The notes below the pieces were generated by a model. That model was not told the origin of the DNA. It searched no databases and saw only the letters and a list, made by a program, of their open reading frames with translations. Of a stretch of 64,000 nucleotides of DNA, positions 34,756 through 46,038 are shown piece after piece (position 1 is the first letter of the stretch; each line of letters starts with the position of its first letter). The position numbers and the translations under genes are program-made. Source of the DNA: Diadema setosum (taxonomy: Eukaryota; Echinodermata; Echinoidea; Diadematoida; Diadematidae); NCBI GenBank assembly GCA_033980235.1, contig CM067065.1, positions 11,120,373 through 11,184,372 of the forward strand. Reading direction: 5' to 3'.

Positions 34756-34960
34756 TTTTTCTAACAATTTAGTAATCGAAGAGAGCAAAGAAATTGGTGT
34801 ATGATTACAAATATCGTTTTAATATCCTTTCTTGTAAATGTAAATTACGATTTTCATTTCCAATGGAACAACACCATTACTTAATAATGAATTGAAAATA
34901 TGGATTAATGGTTGGACATCAATGGCATCAGTTTCAGATTTTTTTGGTTTTGTTTTCCTT

Positions 34961-35412
34961 TTTTATAACAAACTATTTTAAACAACACAAAACAACACAA
35001 AACTATTTTATTTGTAAAAAAGTCGCACAATCAAAAAAAAAGTTTATATTAGGTCATGAAATAAATTCGTAAAAATTCTTTGGAGATGTTGAAATACTTT
35101 TATCCACCAACTATGAGATATCGCGTATTTGAGTTATGATAATATAAAAAATAACTATACAGTTGAATTAATACAAATGAAATGCAGGAAACTATTATCT
35201 TGACCTGAAGCTTATTTTGATGAAGGCCTCTGAAAATTGAAATGTCGTATATTTCATTACAAGTCATCAAATACATAGTAAATTGTTTAAACGATATGGT
35301 TACGCAGAAAATGCACCCGTGCAAAGGTGATTTAGGGCACTTGACCGGTGTGAAAATGTTGTTTTGTTGTTTGTTGTTACTAATACAATGCGAGCAAAAG
35401 GAGTACATTGGT

Positions 35413-35466
<54 letters not shown>

Positions 35467-35645
35467 TTATGTCAACGTACATGCATATAAAAACAAGTCA
35501 TTAAATTGAATCAGCAAAAAATCCATTGTCTTATAAAATGCTTAAAGACGGATACAGATTTCCATTTCCTGAGGACATTCGGTAGTGAGTTCTATACCTT
35601 TCATTCTCCACATCCCAAGCAGCTTCTGAAACACTTGGAGGTTCA
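34961..35645. other. Anonymous DNA with (TA)n
   Basis: No coding exon recognised. A (TA)n tract occupies about 35416-35466. The region may contain more decayed LINE-D sequence, but nothing clear enough to claim. Confidence 0.4.
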
Positions 35646-36162
35646 TTAACTCTTTTTGTGCCAAGTTCACACGTCCGACTCAGTCGACGGCGTGCCAACT
35701 TCGCATATTCTGCTCAACAAACCAAGCCGCCAAGACCGATCTATAAACCGTTAATTACTGCTAATCCCGAGGCACAATGAAAGCGTTTCTCATGCTTTTG
35801 TTCCTCTCATATACGGCTTGTATTCTATGTGGTGATCGACTATCAAGCGATGTTCCCAACTAGATTTGCTCGTACATTCTAAGTTTCTGTCATGGTTTTA
35901 CGTGCAAAAGTCATGCCTTTACAGTAATGTAGCAACTGGTCATTCAATTTAAAAATTGAAAATAGAGTCGTCAAACAATTTATATCGAAACAAAGCTTGG
36001 CATTCCTCTTTACCTTTGCCTACTAGTATGCCCATCTTAACAGAAACTTGTAGAAGTTATACAAATTGGAAAAACAGATTTTTTTCTCAAAGCATGACTA
36101 CCTTCGTGTCTCAGAATAACGCGGCACACAGGGAGTTTCCACCATGGCACATACAGAGTTAA
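35646..36162. mobile_element. E2: TTAA-flanked piggyBac-type MITE
   Basis: About 517 bp including TTAA at both ends. The left end reads TTAACTCTTTTTGTGCCA; the right end reads inward as TTAACTCTGTATGTGCCA. TTAA duplications with TTAACxCTxxxxTGCCA ends are the usual signature of piggyBac-type MITEs. A truncated second copy is nested in E1g at 53360-53700. Non-coding. Confidence 0.75.
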
Positions 36163-37104
36163 TAGGATAATACATTCAAATAACCAGCTGCTCTTGACGC
36201 TTTAATTCCGAATAACTTGATCTCAAATACCATCATCTCCCATATAGCCACTCTAGAAAGCTGCTGGGAATAACATACGCACGATTTTATGAACAGCCTT
36301 GATTTCAAGTACAATCAAAATATGTCGTAAGGTATTACACGGCTTGCTGAACATACGATCAGCTTATGATTTCCTTTATGAAGCGGCCCAAAATTTCGTT
36401 AATTTACGATCAACTTTACGAACAACTTAACCCCTCACACACATCTCGGAGCACTTCCAAATGACCCGTGTACTCATAGAACAATGTCATACGTTCTGCG
36501 CAGCTAAGTATTGGATGCGATGTGCTTCGGTAATACAATTCCTCCAAAAAAAAAATGCGAAATACATTTCGAACATTAGGTGTTGTAGCGACGACGTGAT
36601 GACCTATACTGTAATCGATATTCAGGTTTCAGAGTAATTTCAAAAGGTGAAAACCTTTCGTTAGATAAAACTCTAAAACAAATCTACGAATACACAATAT
36701 GAAACTGGGGCTTACACCTCGGAATAAATTATCAAAAAGATATAATAACGATTCATCATAATTGATTAAAAAAGATTGTATCCGTGAATGGTAAATGATA
36801 TTTCACAAAAGGGGAATCTCGAGAGCATAACAACCACGGGGGAAACGTTATACAAGGATTCCAGGCTTGAGCGATCTTAGTTAATAATTACTAAGTTAAA
36901 TAATATTGAGGTGATTTTGATAACATTTTACAAAATTTTACCAATGAATACCAACCCGTTCTTCTGTCAGTCGGGAAATAATTTTTCAGGGACGTAAAGA
37001 AACATACATGCAATAGCCTAGTATCGGGAATCTTTCATAAATAATAAAAAAGAAAATATATTCACTGATCATTATTAATGTTTAATCATCTATTTGTTGT
37101 GTCA
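36163..37104. other. Anonymous intergenic DNA
   Basis: No repeat ends, exons or RNA genes recognised. Confidence 0.4.
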
Positions 37105-37245
37105 TTCTGAATCTTTCCTGTAAATCCATCCACATCCGCACGCTACCTTTTGAGCTATTTTGCACAAAAGCAAACAAACAAATTCACAAAGAAACGCTGA
37201 AGAAAACCTAAACTTTTCCCTTGGCGGGGGTAACCATTGAAATAA
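37105..37245 (-). repeat. Degenerate dispersed repeat (GTTTGTTTG...CAAAATAGCTCAAAA type)
   Basis: The minus strand reads CCCCCGCCAAGGGAAAAG, then GTTTGTTTGCTTTTGTGC, AAAATAGCTCAAAAGGTA, then GGATGTGGATGGATTTACAG. This order resembles a common invertebrate dispersed repeat that I know only from memory. Classification is not checked. Confidence 0.35.
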
Positions 37246-37848
37246 GTCAGCATCCTGAAGCAAAATCGAAACAAAAAGAGAACAAAGTATATGCATGGTA
37301 CAATTCAATATCTGCTTATCGTGGTTACATTTGCTTAATTTATTTCCAGAGATATTCAGTACAATCTCTAGATGATCATTGCACTTTTTCTGTAATTGTC
37401 AACAGCATAGGCCCAATCTGGTTAGGTCATCCGTATTGTACAAACATTATTTTAAAAGACAGCCTCTCAGTGACTTAAGTTGATCCATGTGTGCAGTGAT
37501 ATTCTAATCGTGAATTTAGTGATACCTGTCTTTACGGAAAAGAACAAAAAAAAATATATGTAAAAGTTGACATAATCCATTCAGTGGCCGCAAGAGTAAA
37601 GTAACAGAACCATTATGCCGTCACAGTTAAGTCGTATGAAAATGCAGTATCGAACGGACGTACCCTTTTGCGTTGCTGGTTCACTGCACTATTATAGAGT
37701 AACCTAACGGCCAGATGTTGACGACCGTGCACTCGCGCCGAAACCGTGGGAGACGATCGGCGTCGGGATGTCAGTAACAGGTTCTGGCGCGGTAATTAGA
37801 TCTCATGCATTGGAATGGACTAGGCCTTTCGAGGCTCAGATTTTTTTG

Positions 37849-37854
37849 TTTATT
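37849..37854 (-). promoter_or_regulatory. Candidate polyadenylation signal for the 38.1-kb exon
   Basis: AATAAA on the minus strand, about 230 bp downstream of the TGA at 38084-38086 and followed by an A-rich stretch. It is well placed to end the candidate terminal exon. Confidence 0.4.
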
Positions 37855-38083
37855 GCGCTGAGCCAGGTTTTTCAGAAAATGCAACCCCAGAACAACAACA
37901 AAAAAGGAAAATATATAAATGTATCCAAATAGAAAAAAAAAAAAACAATCACGCGGGGGGAATGCTTTACTGACGTGAAAAAATAAAACAAGAAAATATT
38001 AGAATGATGCAGAAACTAGCATGTAGATGACCCTAATATTAATCAGACGAATCGTGCGCCAAGCAAAACAGCCACTTAAGACA

Positions 38084-38259
38084 TCAACAACAAGAACATA
38101 GGCCTGTCTTCAAGTCCTCCAAAAAATCTGTCGTTGTTGGTTTGAGGTGGCTCTCGCAGTCTTTTATCCAAGTTCTAAAGTCTTCTTCCCGGATGATACA
38201 CTGGCCCTTGCTGTTCATGTAGTACGAAAAATCCTTCGCGACGCAAGCTTTCCAAAGTT
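38084..38259 (-). CDS. Candidate 3' terminal coding exon of an unrecognised host gene
   Basis: The minus strand has an acceptor (TTAATTGCAG, AG ending at 38260) followed by 176 nt: two bases completing a codon, then 57 codons and TGA. The predicted peptide starts LWKACVAKDF, continues SYYMNSKGQC, IIREEDFRTW, IKDCESHLKP, and ends LKTGLCSCC. Its composition is balanced and protein-like, with no low complexity, and base composition here is richer in GC than the flanks, unlike the repeat-derived ORFs nearby. An AATAAA lies about 230 bp further on. I do not recognise the family. Upstream exons would lie at higher coordinates or beyond the window; none was found. It starts inside the exon, so it has no Met, and it is too short to appear as an ATG-initiated ORF. 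Confidence 0.5.
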
Positions 38260-38267
38260 CTGCAATT

Positions 38268-38486
38268 AAGAGTCAATTGATATCGGTTGATTAATTGAGC
38301 GTTCGATTAAAAAGCAAATGGTCACGTATCTGACAATACAATAGACAGAAAGTACTACAATGACGTTTGAAATGAAAGCCAGATGGCGTCGAAATCATTT
38401 CTTTCTTGTATTAGGACACTATCCTTTAAGAAAAAAACAAACAAACTAAATTCCTGCAGTAAATAGTCAATGATATCGGTTGATTA

Positions 38487-38517
<31 letters not shown>

Positions 38518-38650
38518 AAGTGAGTGAGTGAGTAAATGATTGGGTGATTGATTAAGAATGATTAAGGTCATGCATTGGACAACATGATAGGCAAAAATGT
38601 ATCACAATGACGTTTGAAATAAAAGCTTGGTGACCTGGAAAAAAAATGAA
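38268..38650. repeat. Two-copy tandem duplication with (GATT)n
   Basis: Segments 38268-38420 and 38458-38650 share GTCAATTGATATCGGTTGA or GTCAATGATATCGGTTGATT, TTAATTGA, and CACAATGACGTTTGAAAT or CTACAATGACGTTTGAAAT. The second copy has expanded its GATT motif at about 38480-38520. It lies in the presumed intron just upstream of the 38.1-kb exon. Confidence 0.7.
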
Positions 38651-38976
38651 GTACGAGGCGAATGCATGAAAAACAAACCAACAAACTTACTGTATTTCCA
38701 ATCACCACAATTACAAATAATGATTATGTGTTGAGCTCAGAATTAATTACACACCCTTACGCTCAAAGATTCATATTGCATGATGCTTACACCCACACAC
38801 AAAACACACATACATACACATAAAGTATGCCAACAAATTGAAGAAACGGTAGACAAAAAAAAAATTGTTTGCTGCTCAGTCACGGCTAACCATTAACTAT
38901 AAATGAACGCTTCTGTTCGGCAACAACTTATGGAAGGTTTTTGAACAATTTCAAAGCAACGATTATTTGTAAGCAT

Positions 38977-39342
38977 TTAAAGGTACTGTTTACCTTTGGG
39001 AGCAGTGATTTTAAAAATGTTCAAGATATCACTTTTGATGCATATGTGTAGGTCAGTTGTATCAGAAAACATCATACCATATAAAATTTTGCAATAAAGC
39101 CTAAAACATAAGGAGATATCACTATTTTTCCCATTAAACCGTAACTGTAGACGGTTTAGTCTGGAAACATTGTTATTATAACTATTGTTCACATTTTGAA
39201 TATTTAACAATACTTAACGTCGATTATACTGGTTCAAATTCTTACAGGGATTGTTTCTATCCCTAACTCACATTTTAGAACTATTTTGAAGCAATAATGG
39301 TAGGCTTTTGTTCCATCCGCAAATGGTAAATTATACCTTTAA
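38977..39342. mobile_element. E9: 366-bp MITE-like element
   Basis: The left end is TTAAAGGTACTGTTTACCTT; the right end read inward is TTAAAGGTATAATTTACCAT. The ends lie within T/A-rich sequence. The interior (GATATCACTTTTGATGCATA, GGTCAGTTGTATCA) looks like a high-copy family. It resembles echinoderm repeats from memory; not checked. Confidence 0.5.
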
Positions 39343-40799
39343 TTACACATAATAGAGTGATATTATTTCATATAAATGATACAGTCGCATGCACATATGA
39401 ATATGAATGTCTGGATACCAGAAGGTTCCAAGTCAATGAGAGGTCATTTCGGTTGAACGAAAAAAATCATATGTTTTCCTTTGTCAAATAACTATAAACT
39501 ACGAGACATGAAACTCGTCACTGAAGACGAGTTAGGTGATACCCTGGTTGGTCATCAGATATCGGTTACCAGTGATCGCCAACGAAAGTATTTGCATAAG
39601 CAAAACTGTTATATTTATTCATGAAGTGACTTTATTTCCGCAAAATAAAAATATGTACGTCACTTCGTATTCATAATACAAAGAAATTATCACAAAAGTA
39701 CATAGAACTGCGGCTTGATGGCTGTACTCAGCTCCACCTTCATGGTGGAGCTGTTCTACCGAGGGGTCCAGAAGAAAACACACTCGGTATATCTGAAAAG
39801 ATTATGCAAACGTGTATTAACAAACCCAAACTACACCAAATTAAAATAACATCCACTACTACCTTTCAGTTATACAGAGCGTTTTAACGGACTGTAAGGG
39901 AGTTAAAACAAATTACTCTTGAGGGACATAGTAGCGATTTTGCAGATATGGGGCAGGGGAATTACGCAACAAGTGACCCCTGCTCTCGCTGCCCCTCTCG
40001 TTAGCGTGGGTTAGCGCACGCCGTGTAGAAATCGCTTATTTAGCGTCATTCACCCGCTATAGGGTAACATCTGCTTTAAAGTACAGTTTGAAGTAATTAT
40101 ATTCCTCTCGAGGTGAAGGGGTTTGGTTTTGGTAACATACACACGGAAGCAATTATACTTGGAAAACAGCTCCACAATGTATCACTTTCGAAGTCGCTTG
40201 GCTAATTGTCTCTGTGGGCTTTCGCCCTTGGTGATTGCATCAATATTATTTAGGCTTTTCTTTCTCTCCCTCTCCCTCTCTCTCCCTCTTTTCCCTGTTT
40301 TTTGTTCGCTCTTTTCACAATCAAAAATTTTGGGATTTTTCTCAAACATGTTCTCATTTGACATGCAGTGTAAAACAAAAAAAAAACAAACAAACAAACA
40401 AACAAACAAACAAAAAGACAGGGCCGGGTACAGGATCTGGGTGAAAATTAGTGGGATGGGCGTAAACCCGCGGGTATTATAACATACTGACTTTAAACAA
40501 AAAGACAAAACTACTTTCTTTCTGTGCCCTGGGCAGAAATATTCATCAATTGCAATTTGCAATTGTTTGAAAATCACAATTTTGATGAAATCGTGTCTTA
40601 CGGTAACTTTTCTTATATGAAGTTTTTTTTTTTTTTTAAGTTTCTTTCCTCTATGACCATGAAAAAAGCCTGATGTTTAAAACAAAAGACAATCAAAACT
40701 TGGCAAATGAACTGTTTGCACATTAGCAAAAGGGAATATATTAACAGTTTATGCAAAAATTTGATACATTTGTCTAATATTCCATGAAAAAAAAACACA
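39343..40799. other. Anonymous DNA with a short hairpin
   Basis: No gene recognised. A perfect 10-bp inverted repeat with a 5-nt loop lies at 39729-39753 (CAGCTCCACC/GGTGGAGCTG). A (CT)-rich tract lies at about 40262-40290 and an (AAAC)n tract at about 40385-40412. Confidence 0.45.
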
Positions 40800-42440
40800 C
40801 AATTCTACTGCAACAAGAAATCCATTCAGTAAGTACTCGGTGTACATAACTTAGAATGCCAACTTTTTGAAGAAAATGCTCCAGCTCTTAAATTTACTTT
40901 AAAATGGGAAGTAAAGCTCAACACCTTTGTCCTATGACTTTATAGGTACCGTATTACCTTTCAGTTGAGGAGATGGGTAAAGAAAAGATATTAACGAAAC
41001 AAAACTTCGGGGAACATGCTTCACATGAACTCACCGTTTTCTTCTCTTAAGAAAGAAACACAATCTGAAAATTGTTCAAAAGTGTTTTTGAACATAGTAC
41101 ATTGCAAAAGCAGAAGAATTCAGTGTTTATAAGAAACATAACTCACAACAACAAGGCATTCATGTCGTATCTAGTATTGTACGTTTTTGGTTTGGAGGGT
41201 TTTGGGTGCTAATATTTCCAGACAAGTTTATGCTCCAGCACTTAAATGAACTTAAATGTAAAGTAATGATCAACCTCTCTTTCCAATAAACTCAACATTT
41301 GCTCTTCTTCACTGAAACATATGACAGAAATATATGAGAAACATGTCTAAGAATTCGTCACGTTCTTATGAATAAGCTCACAGCAACAACAACAAAAAAA
41401 TGTTATCTATAAACTAATACTGCATGTACTTAGTTTCGAAGGATTAAGATGCAAAAATGTTATGAGACAAAAGCCCCTACGTGGCTACCAACAATTAAAC
41501 ATCCTTCAAGTTATTTAGCAAATGAGCTCATGTGTATAACCTCGCTGTTGAGAAGAGGACGATGAATAATTATAAAATTACCAAACTATCAACTTTCCTT
41601 ATCATGCTTTACATGAAATCATTATTGCCTCCTCGTAACGAATTTGAAAAAAAAAAAAAACATCTGAAATTGTTCAAAATCGCTTCCTGATAACTATGAA
41701 AGCAAAGAAAACTTAGTGTTTGCAACCACTATGACACGTGTCTACAGATCGGTCGTGCTAATAAGAAACGTAACGCACAGGAATATAATTTTATACCGTA
41801 AGTACTTGGTTTGGATGACATGTAGATGCCAACTTTTCAAGAATAATGCTCCAGCACTAACATTAACTGATGAAAAAAAAAAGGAATGCTCAGCTTCTTT
41901 ATCCAGTTAGCTCATAGGTAATTATTTTTAGTTGCAGAAACGAGTACACATAAAAATATAGACTTCCCTAACATGTATCACATGATTTCCACATTTGCTC
42001 CTCTTAACTTAAAAGAAATAAATGTATACTTAAATTTGTTTTAACCCGTTGAGGATGAGTCCCGAGTATACTCGGGCAGGTGTCTATGAGAAATGCGTGT
42101 TGTAGCAAAATCAAACCGTCCTATACAGGTTAAATAACCTTTGAACAATCTGAAGACAAAAAATTGTGCCTGCAAAGGCTTGACACTTGTATAATACTCG
42201 GTCACGCTCATGTGAAACGTAGCTCACAGGAAGAAGGAATTCACGAGTGTATAAAGTAATACTGCAAGTACTTGTTTGGAGGGATTAATGCTAGTGTTTT
42301 AAAGCAAATGCTTAAGTAACTAAATTAGCCAATGAGCTCATATATGGTCGTACCATAGGACCTAGTATTACATTGTAGCTGAAAAGACAGTGACGAGTAA
42401 AGATGAAATAACAAAATAGAAACTTCCAGCTCATAACATG
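40800..42440 (+). repeat. Degenerate block of ~250-460-bp repeats
   Basis: Recurrent landmarks in the same order suggest four or five diverged units: AGTACTTGG/AGTACTCGG, GCCAACTTTT, AATGCTCCAGC, GAGCTCAT/GACTTTATAGG, CATGCTTxACATGA and GAAACxTAACxCACA, near 40830, 41190, 41420, 41795 and 42260. Spacing is irregular. No ORF is conserved. Confidence 0.45.
42041..42133. mobile_element. 93-bp TTAA-flanked mini-element
   Basis: It begins TTAACCCGTTGAGGATGAGT and ends CCTATACAGGTTAA (inward TTAACCTGTATAGGACGG). A perfect 16-bp palindrome CCCGAGTATACTCGGG lies at 42061-42076. TTAA ends and the CCCGTTGAGGA terminus fit a piggyBac-type MITE reduced to almost nothing. Confidence 0.6.
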
Positions 42441-42476
42441 CTTTATACAGACTTAGAAAATGGTTAGATTTTGCAC

Positions 42477-43100
42477 AATTTAAGGGTGCAAAGTTATGTC
42501 ACACTGGCGGCTCCAATTGGGTTTTATTTCGCACCCTCAAGAAATGGGTACAAAAATTACCCTGCGCAAGGGTATAAAAACTGCACCCTGTGGGTGGACC
42601 ATTCCTCTAGAGAGGGTGCAAAGTTGAACCCTTTATTGAGGGTGCGAAGTTGTTCCCTTGGGTGCATCTTTCCACCCACACTAAGTGTTGCTAGGGTGCA
42701 CCTCTTCTTGAGGGTGCATCTTTCCACCCACACACCTAGTGGTTCTAAGTTGCATCTTTCTTGAGGGTGCGATCTTGCACCCTTTGCCTTTCTGCGCAAC
42801 TTTGCACTCCTCGTAGCCTTCACATTTTGGTGCAACTTTACACCCTTTTGTGAGGGTGCAAAGAAGCTCCCAAAGTTGGAAGATTGTGCCTTGTCTTGAC
42901 GGTGCAGTCTTGGAACTTTGGGTGCTGCTTTGTATCTGCAAAAAATGGTGAATGTTGCACCCTCGGGAGCAATTTTGCCCTGTGAAAAAGGCGCAACCTC
43001 ATATCTTTAGGTGCAACTGTATACCCGAAGGATGGAAGAATGTACCCTCTCTTGAGGGTGCAATCTTGTGCCTTATAGGTATAATGTTGCACCTATGCTT
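42477..43100. repeat. Array of GGTGCAA/TTGCACC words
   Basis: About 620 bp in which GGGTGCAA, GGTGCA and their complements recur roughly every 20-40 bp in both orientations, often as TTGAGGGTGCAA or TTGCACCCT. Two longer near-identical blocks (GGGTGCATCTTTCCACCCAC at about 42659 and 42713) occur. The spacing is irregular, so it is not a simple satellite. The short ORFs across it are repeat artefacts. Confidence 0.8.
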
Positions 43101-43123
43101 ATTTGTTCCATGACTGCTGTAAA

Positions 43124-43179
43124 ATTGCTCTTTTAAAGGAGCAAGTCAGTGTCACTGTCTGCTCCTTTAGAGAGGCAAT
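43124..43179. repeat. Imperfect 28-bp-arm palindrome
   Basis: ATTGCTCTTTTAAAGGAGCA... folds onto ...TGCTCCTTTAGAGAGGCAAT around GTCAGTG/TCACTGT, with about 24 of 28 positions paired. It sits just after the GGTGCAA array and may mark its edge. Confidence 0.65.
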
Positions 43180-43560
43180 AGCAGCATTAAACATAGCATC
43201 ACATAACCGGGTACGATTTAGTTATTTAACTAATTTAAACCTTGAAAAGAGCGAACTGATGTAAGCCTATTTGCTCAGTATATCAAACTTATGTTTTTGT
43301 TGAACTCTGCAAAGTAAATATGATTAGTGTAATTTAGATCTTGTGAATCATGAAATGTGTGTGTGGTGTGGAATTTGTGAGTTGTTTAAAATGCTAATGT
43401 AAAATATAAACTACTTAATTAGTTGTGTTTGAATAATATACTGAAACCAAAAATTTATCCAATTACCTTTCCAATAAGGTGAGCATTATCACTATCTATC
43501 ACACAAACGTTCTAGGCAAGAGTATACATCTGCATGAAGGAAGAGGTAAAAATATGATAT

Positions 43561-44254
43561 GTGACCCTGCACCACAAAGCAAACAAAAAGTCGCCAGAAA
43601 TAAATTTTTAGTTAAGACCATATTCTGAAAGATCAAACTTTAAGCTTTAAAATGATGTGTAACTCAAACCAAATGGACTCTCCTAACCTATCTAAATATT
43701 GGAAAGAAAGCACAAACTCAGGAAAAGTGTGAACTGAGAAAAGAAGCTCTGAAGTACAGTGACTATTCAAGCGCTTAATCTTTACCAAACCGTGCTGACT
43801 GTGTGATGAATGAGACAAAAAAAAAATAAAGGAAGTAAACCACCAGAGTAACAACAATGAAGGGATTATGAGATTAAACTTAAATTAAACATGCCTCATT
43901 AACACATTCTGTCCATGGTTAATGCTAACTTTCAAAGCAGTAGCACTATCCTTTCAAAACTTATTAGAGTTGAAAGTAAAGAGTGTGTAGAAGGTTTTTC
44001 AGAAATGAAAAATGGACTCGAAAAGACACACCTAATCACACTATTCTACCAAAAATGTTCGAGATAAACTGCTATAAACACATTTTCCCGTCAGATTTAT
44101 GATGCCAAATTTTAGCATAATGTAAAAGAAGACATGTTCTTTTAGAAAATATGAAAATGTCATGATCGGCTAAATTGACCCATTTCACTTATTTTCAGTC
44201 CTCACGCAAAATCAGTGTGTGCGACTTTATGTTCGTTTTGTGGTGCACGGTCAC
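43561..44254 (-). mobile_element. E1 element (copy e)
   Basis: A 694-bp copy in reverse orientation, from GTGACCCTGCACCACAAAGC to ...TGTGGTGCACGGTCAC, with ATAT on both flanks. Non-coding; small A-run expansion inside. Confidence 0.85.
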
Positions 44255-44635
44255 ATATGCAGTTGTCTGGATACGTTTTATTCAAAAAAAGTTTTTGAAT
44301 GCGTACTTATTCACATAATGTATAAGTACTTAAAGTCTCCAAAACAGGAGCATGCTTTTTACGTTTCTAACGTATACACCATATGTTAAAAACAAAATGT
44401 AACAGGATTTGAGAAGTTGTTCGTATGCATTTAAACGAATCTATATTTCTATGCGTACAATATTCATGTAACAGTGACGTCTTTATGAGTCATCCACAAG
44501 ATATGTTTCTAGCATAGACATGAATTTCTCTAAAATCTAAAACGTGTCTTATAATAAAGGGGAATTTGTTTTATAATGACGATGCCAATTGTCTTACAGT
44601 CCTAATCATGAACATGTCTTGGAGTTCACACTTAT

Positions 44636-44940
44636 TTAAAACAAGAGGTTCTTGGCAAAAAGATAACAACTATGGTTCAAAGAGTTAACTGAGATACGCA
44701 CACCGTATGCGGGCGTTTTGATGGAAACATTCAAATGTAAGGTACTGTATATGATATGAACATCAAACTTGATATCAGCCCTTATCGGCAACCAATCGAG
44801 ACTATGGAGGATTGCAGTTATGTGTACAGATACTATTTTGGGTGATACACGCATTCCGACTGATTTGGGATCAATTTGAGTCCCTCGAGCTGAGATTCGG
44901 GAACTGCAATCAGCAAACCATCATTATGAAAAACAAAGTG
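44636..44940 (-). pseudogene. LINE-E: RT C-terminal scrap
   Basis: The minus strand reads AVPESQLEGLKLIPNQSE and then ITAILHSLDWLPIRADIKFD, which matches the LPxxxIxRLQxVQN and ITPVLxxLHWLPIxARIxFK pattern found after the RT thumb in many CR1/L2/jockey-like LINEs. The upstream RT core is absent. Confidence 0.6.
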
Positions 44941-45977
44941 ACTGAGAATAATGCATGCACCAGTTTCTGTTTCGTTGTTCTAAACACGGAAAGTTGTATC
45001 GTTTTCCAATCCTGTGCAGGCACACAGGATTTACAAATTACCTTTGGCTATAACGCCATGGTCGCATGCAAAATGAATGCAGCATATCTAACTTAACCTG
45101 TAGTTACTGAATAGGGGACTACTGTATATTCCACTTATACATATCAATCGGATGATAGAACCTGCCAAAGATTAAATTGTGGTTATCATATACCATTGTC
45201 AAATCCACTTTCTGTTCTATACATAGTATCAATGGAATGTTATGAGCCACTTAAGCATTTACAAATCATGAAGTATAAGAATATCATATTTCCCTGAAAC
45301 AGATGCATTTGTATGAGCGGGAAGAGTTTGGCATCATACATAGCAAGTGTCGTGACTACAAAACTAGATACATGTACTATTCAAGGCTTAGAACACTTAG
45401 AATCATGCCCCCTAAAAACAAACAAACAAACAAACAAACAAACAAACAACAAACAAAACACAAAACAGAAGAAAACAAAACAAAAACAAGAACAAAAATC
45501 CAACAACTAGTGAAATGTTGTATACCCTGGGTCAATTAACCTATGGTCTTTAACCTTTGAATACATGGCCTCATTTTTTCAACGAATAGGCATTTGAATG
45601 CAACGAAAGTGTATATGAAATAAAAATGTTTTAGGAAAATATATTCAACCACTTCAGAAATAATTATGAAGAAAATAGCAAAATATTGACACGTTCACTT
45701 CTTCCTTTATAATGACATGACAGAAAACTTTCCTCACCGAATCGTTCTGCAGTAATTCATGTACAAGTCATGGACATATACTTCGTTCGATTAAAAGTAC
45801 ATGTATACATTGAGTCATTGCAAGAGTATCTAATGAATAGTATGCTTCACAACTACATCATTGTGATTTATTCTATGACACCAATAATTTGTTTTGTTTG
45901 TGTGTTGGTATTGATATTTTCTTTGATGTCTTTTAACATCTTGATCAAATACAACGCAACATTGACCATTTCAAATG
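44941..45977. other. Anonymous DNA with (AAAC)n
   Basis: No exon or element recognised. An (AAAC)n-like tract occupies about 45418-45490. Confidence 0.4.
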
Positions 45978-46038
45978 ATTAATTTTGAAGAGATTGTCTA
46001 TACCATATTATGATATAGAAAATCTCTTCAAAATTAAT
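45978..46038. repeat. 61-bp near-perfect palindrome
   Basis: The arms ATTAATTTTGAAGAGATT... and its complement run almost to the centre (CATATTATG), with about 27 of 30 arm positions paired. It could extrude a cruciform or fold as an RNA hairpin. No flanking element was identified. Confidence 0.85.

Larger units (their letters stand above)
32040..34960 (-). pseudogene. LINE-D: CR1/L2-like RT remnant split by three MITEs
   Basis: On the minus strand a decayed RT can be followed across interruptions. 34960-34756: IHIFNSLLSNGVVP...IYKKGY and PISLLSSITKLLEKL. 34500-33925: SLDFSKAFVTIDHKIL, HYGLRGKALE, then MKFLELTIDNKLSWKTNV. 33225-32800: LILPWLYYGS, LRLQK, then GIDIYDYHFGQSMYKFSNDSLP. 32190-32090: STSAGPKYMKY and ELFRNQVKNN. 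The gaps are E5c, E1d and E1c. Removing each MITE rejoins neighbouring RT blocks in their expected order. Many stops and frameshifts; not functional. Confidence 0.75.

Noticed and set aside
37620..37800. CpG-richer patch as a promoter
   Set aside because: It is short, with no TATA or initiator pattern and no transcript start evidence. It lies downstream of the candidate terminal exon.
39650..39790. Possible minus-strand exon (IYRVCFLLDPSVEQLHHEGG frame)
   Set aside because: It contains a perfect 10-bp hairpin and reads like a dispersed repeat. There is no donor or partner exon.
42471..43092. Four overlapping ORFs of 84-97 codons
   Set aside because: They follow the GGTGCAA array on both strands, a side effect of the repeat and its few stop codons.
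42477..43100. CRISPR array
   Set aside because: Repeat words are 7 bp, occur in both orientations and have irregular spacing. There are no cas genes and the context is metazoan.
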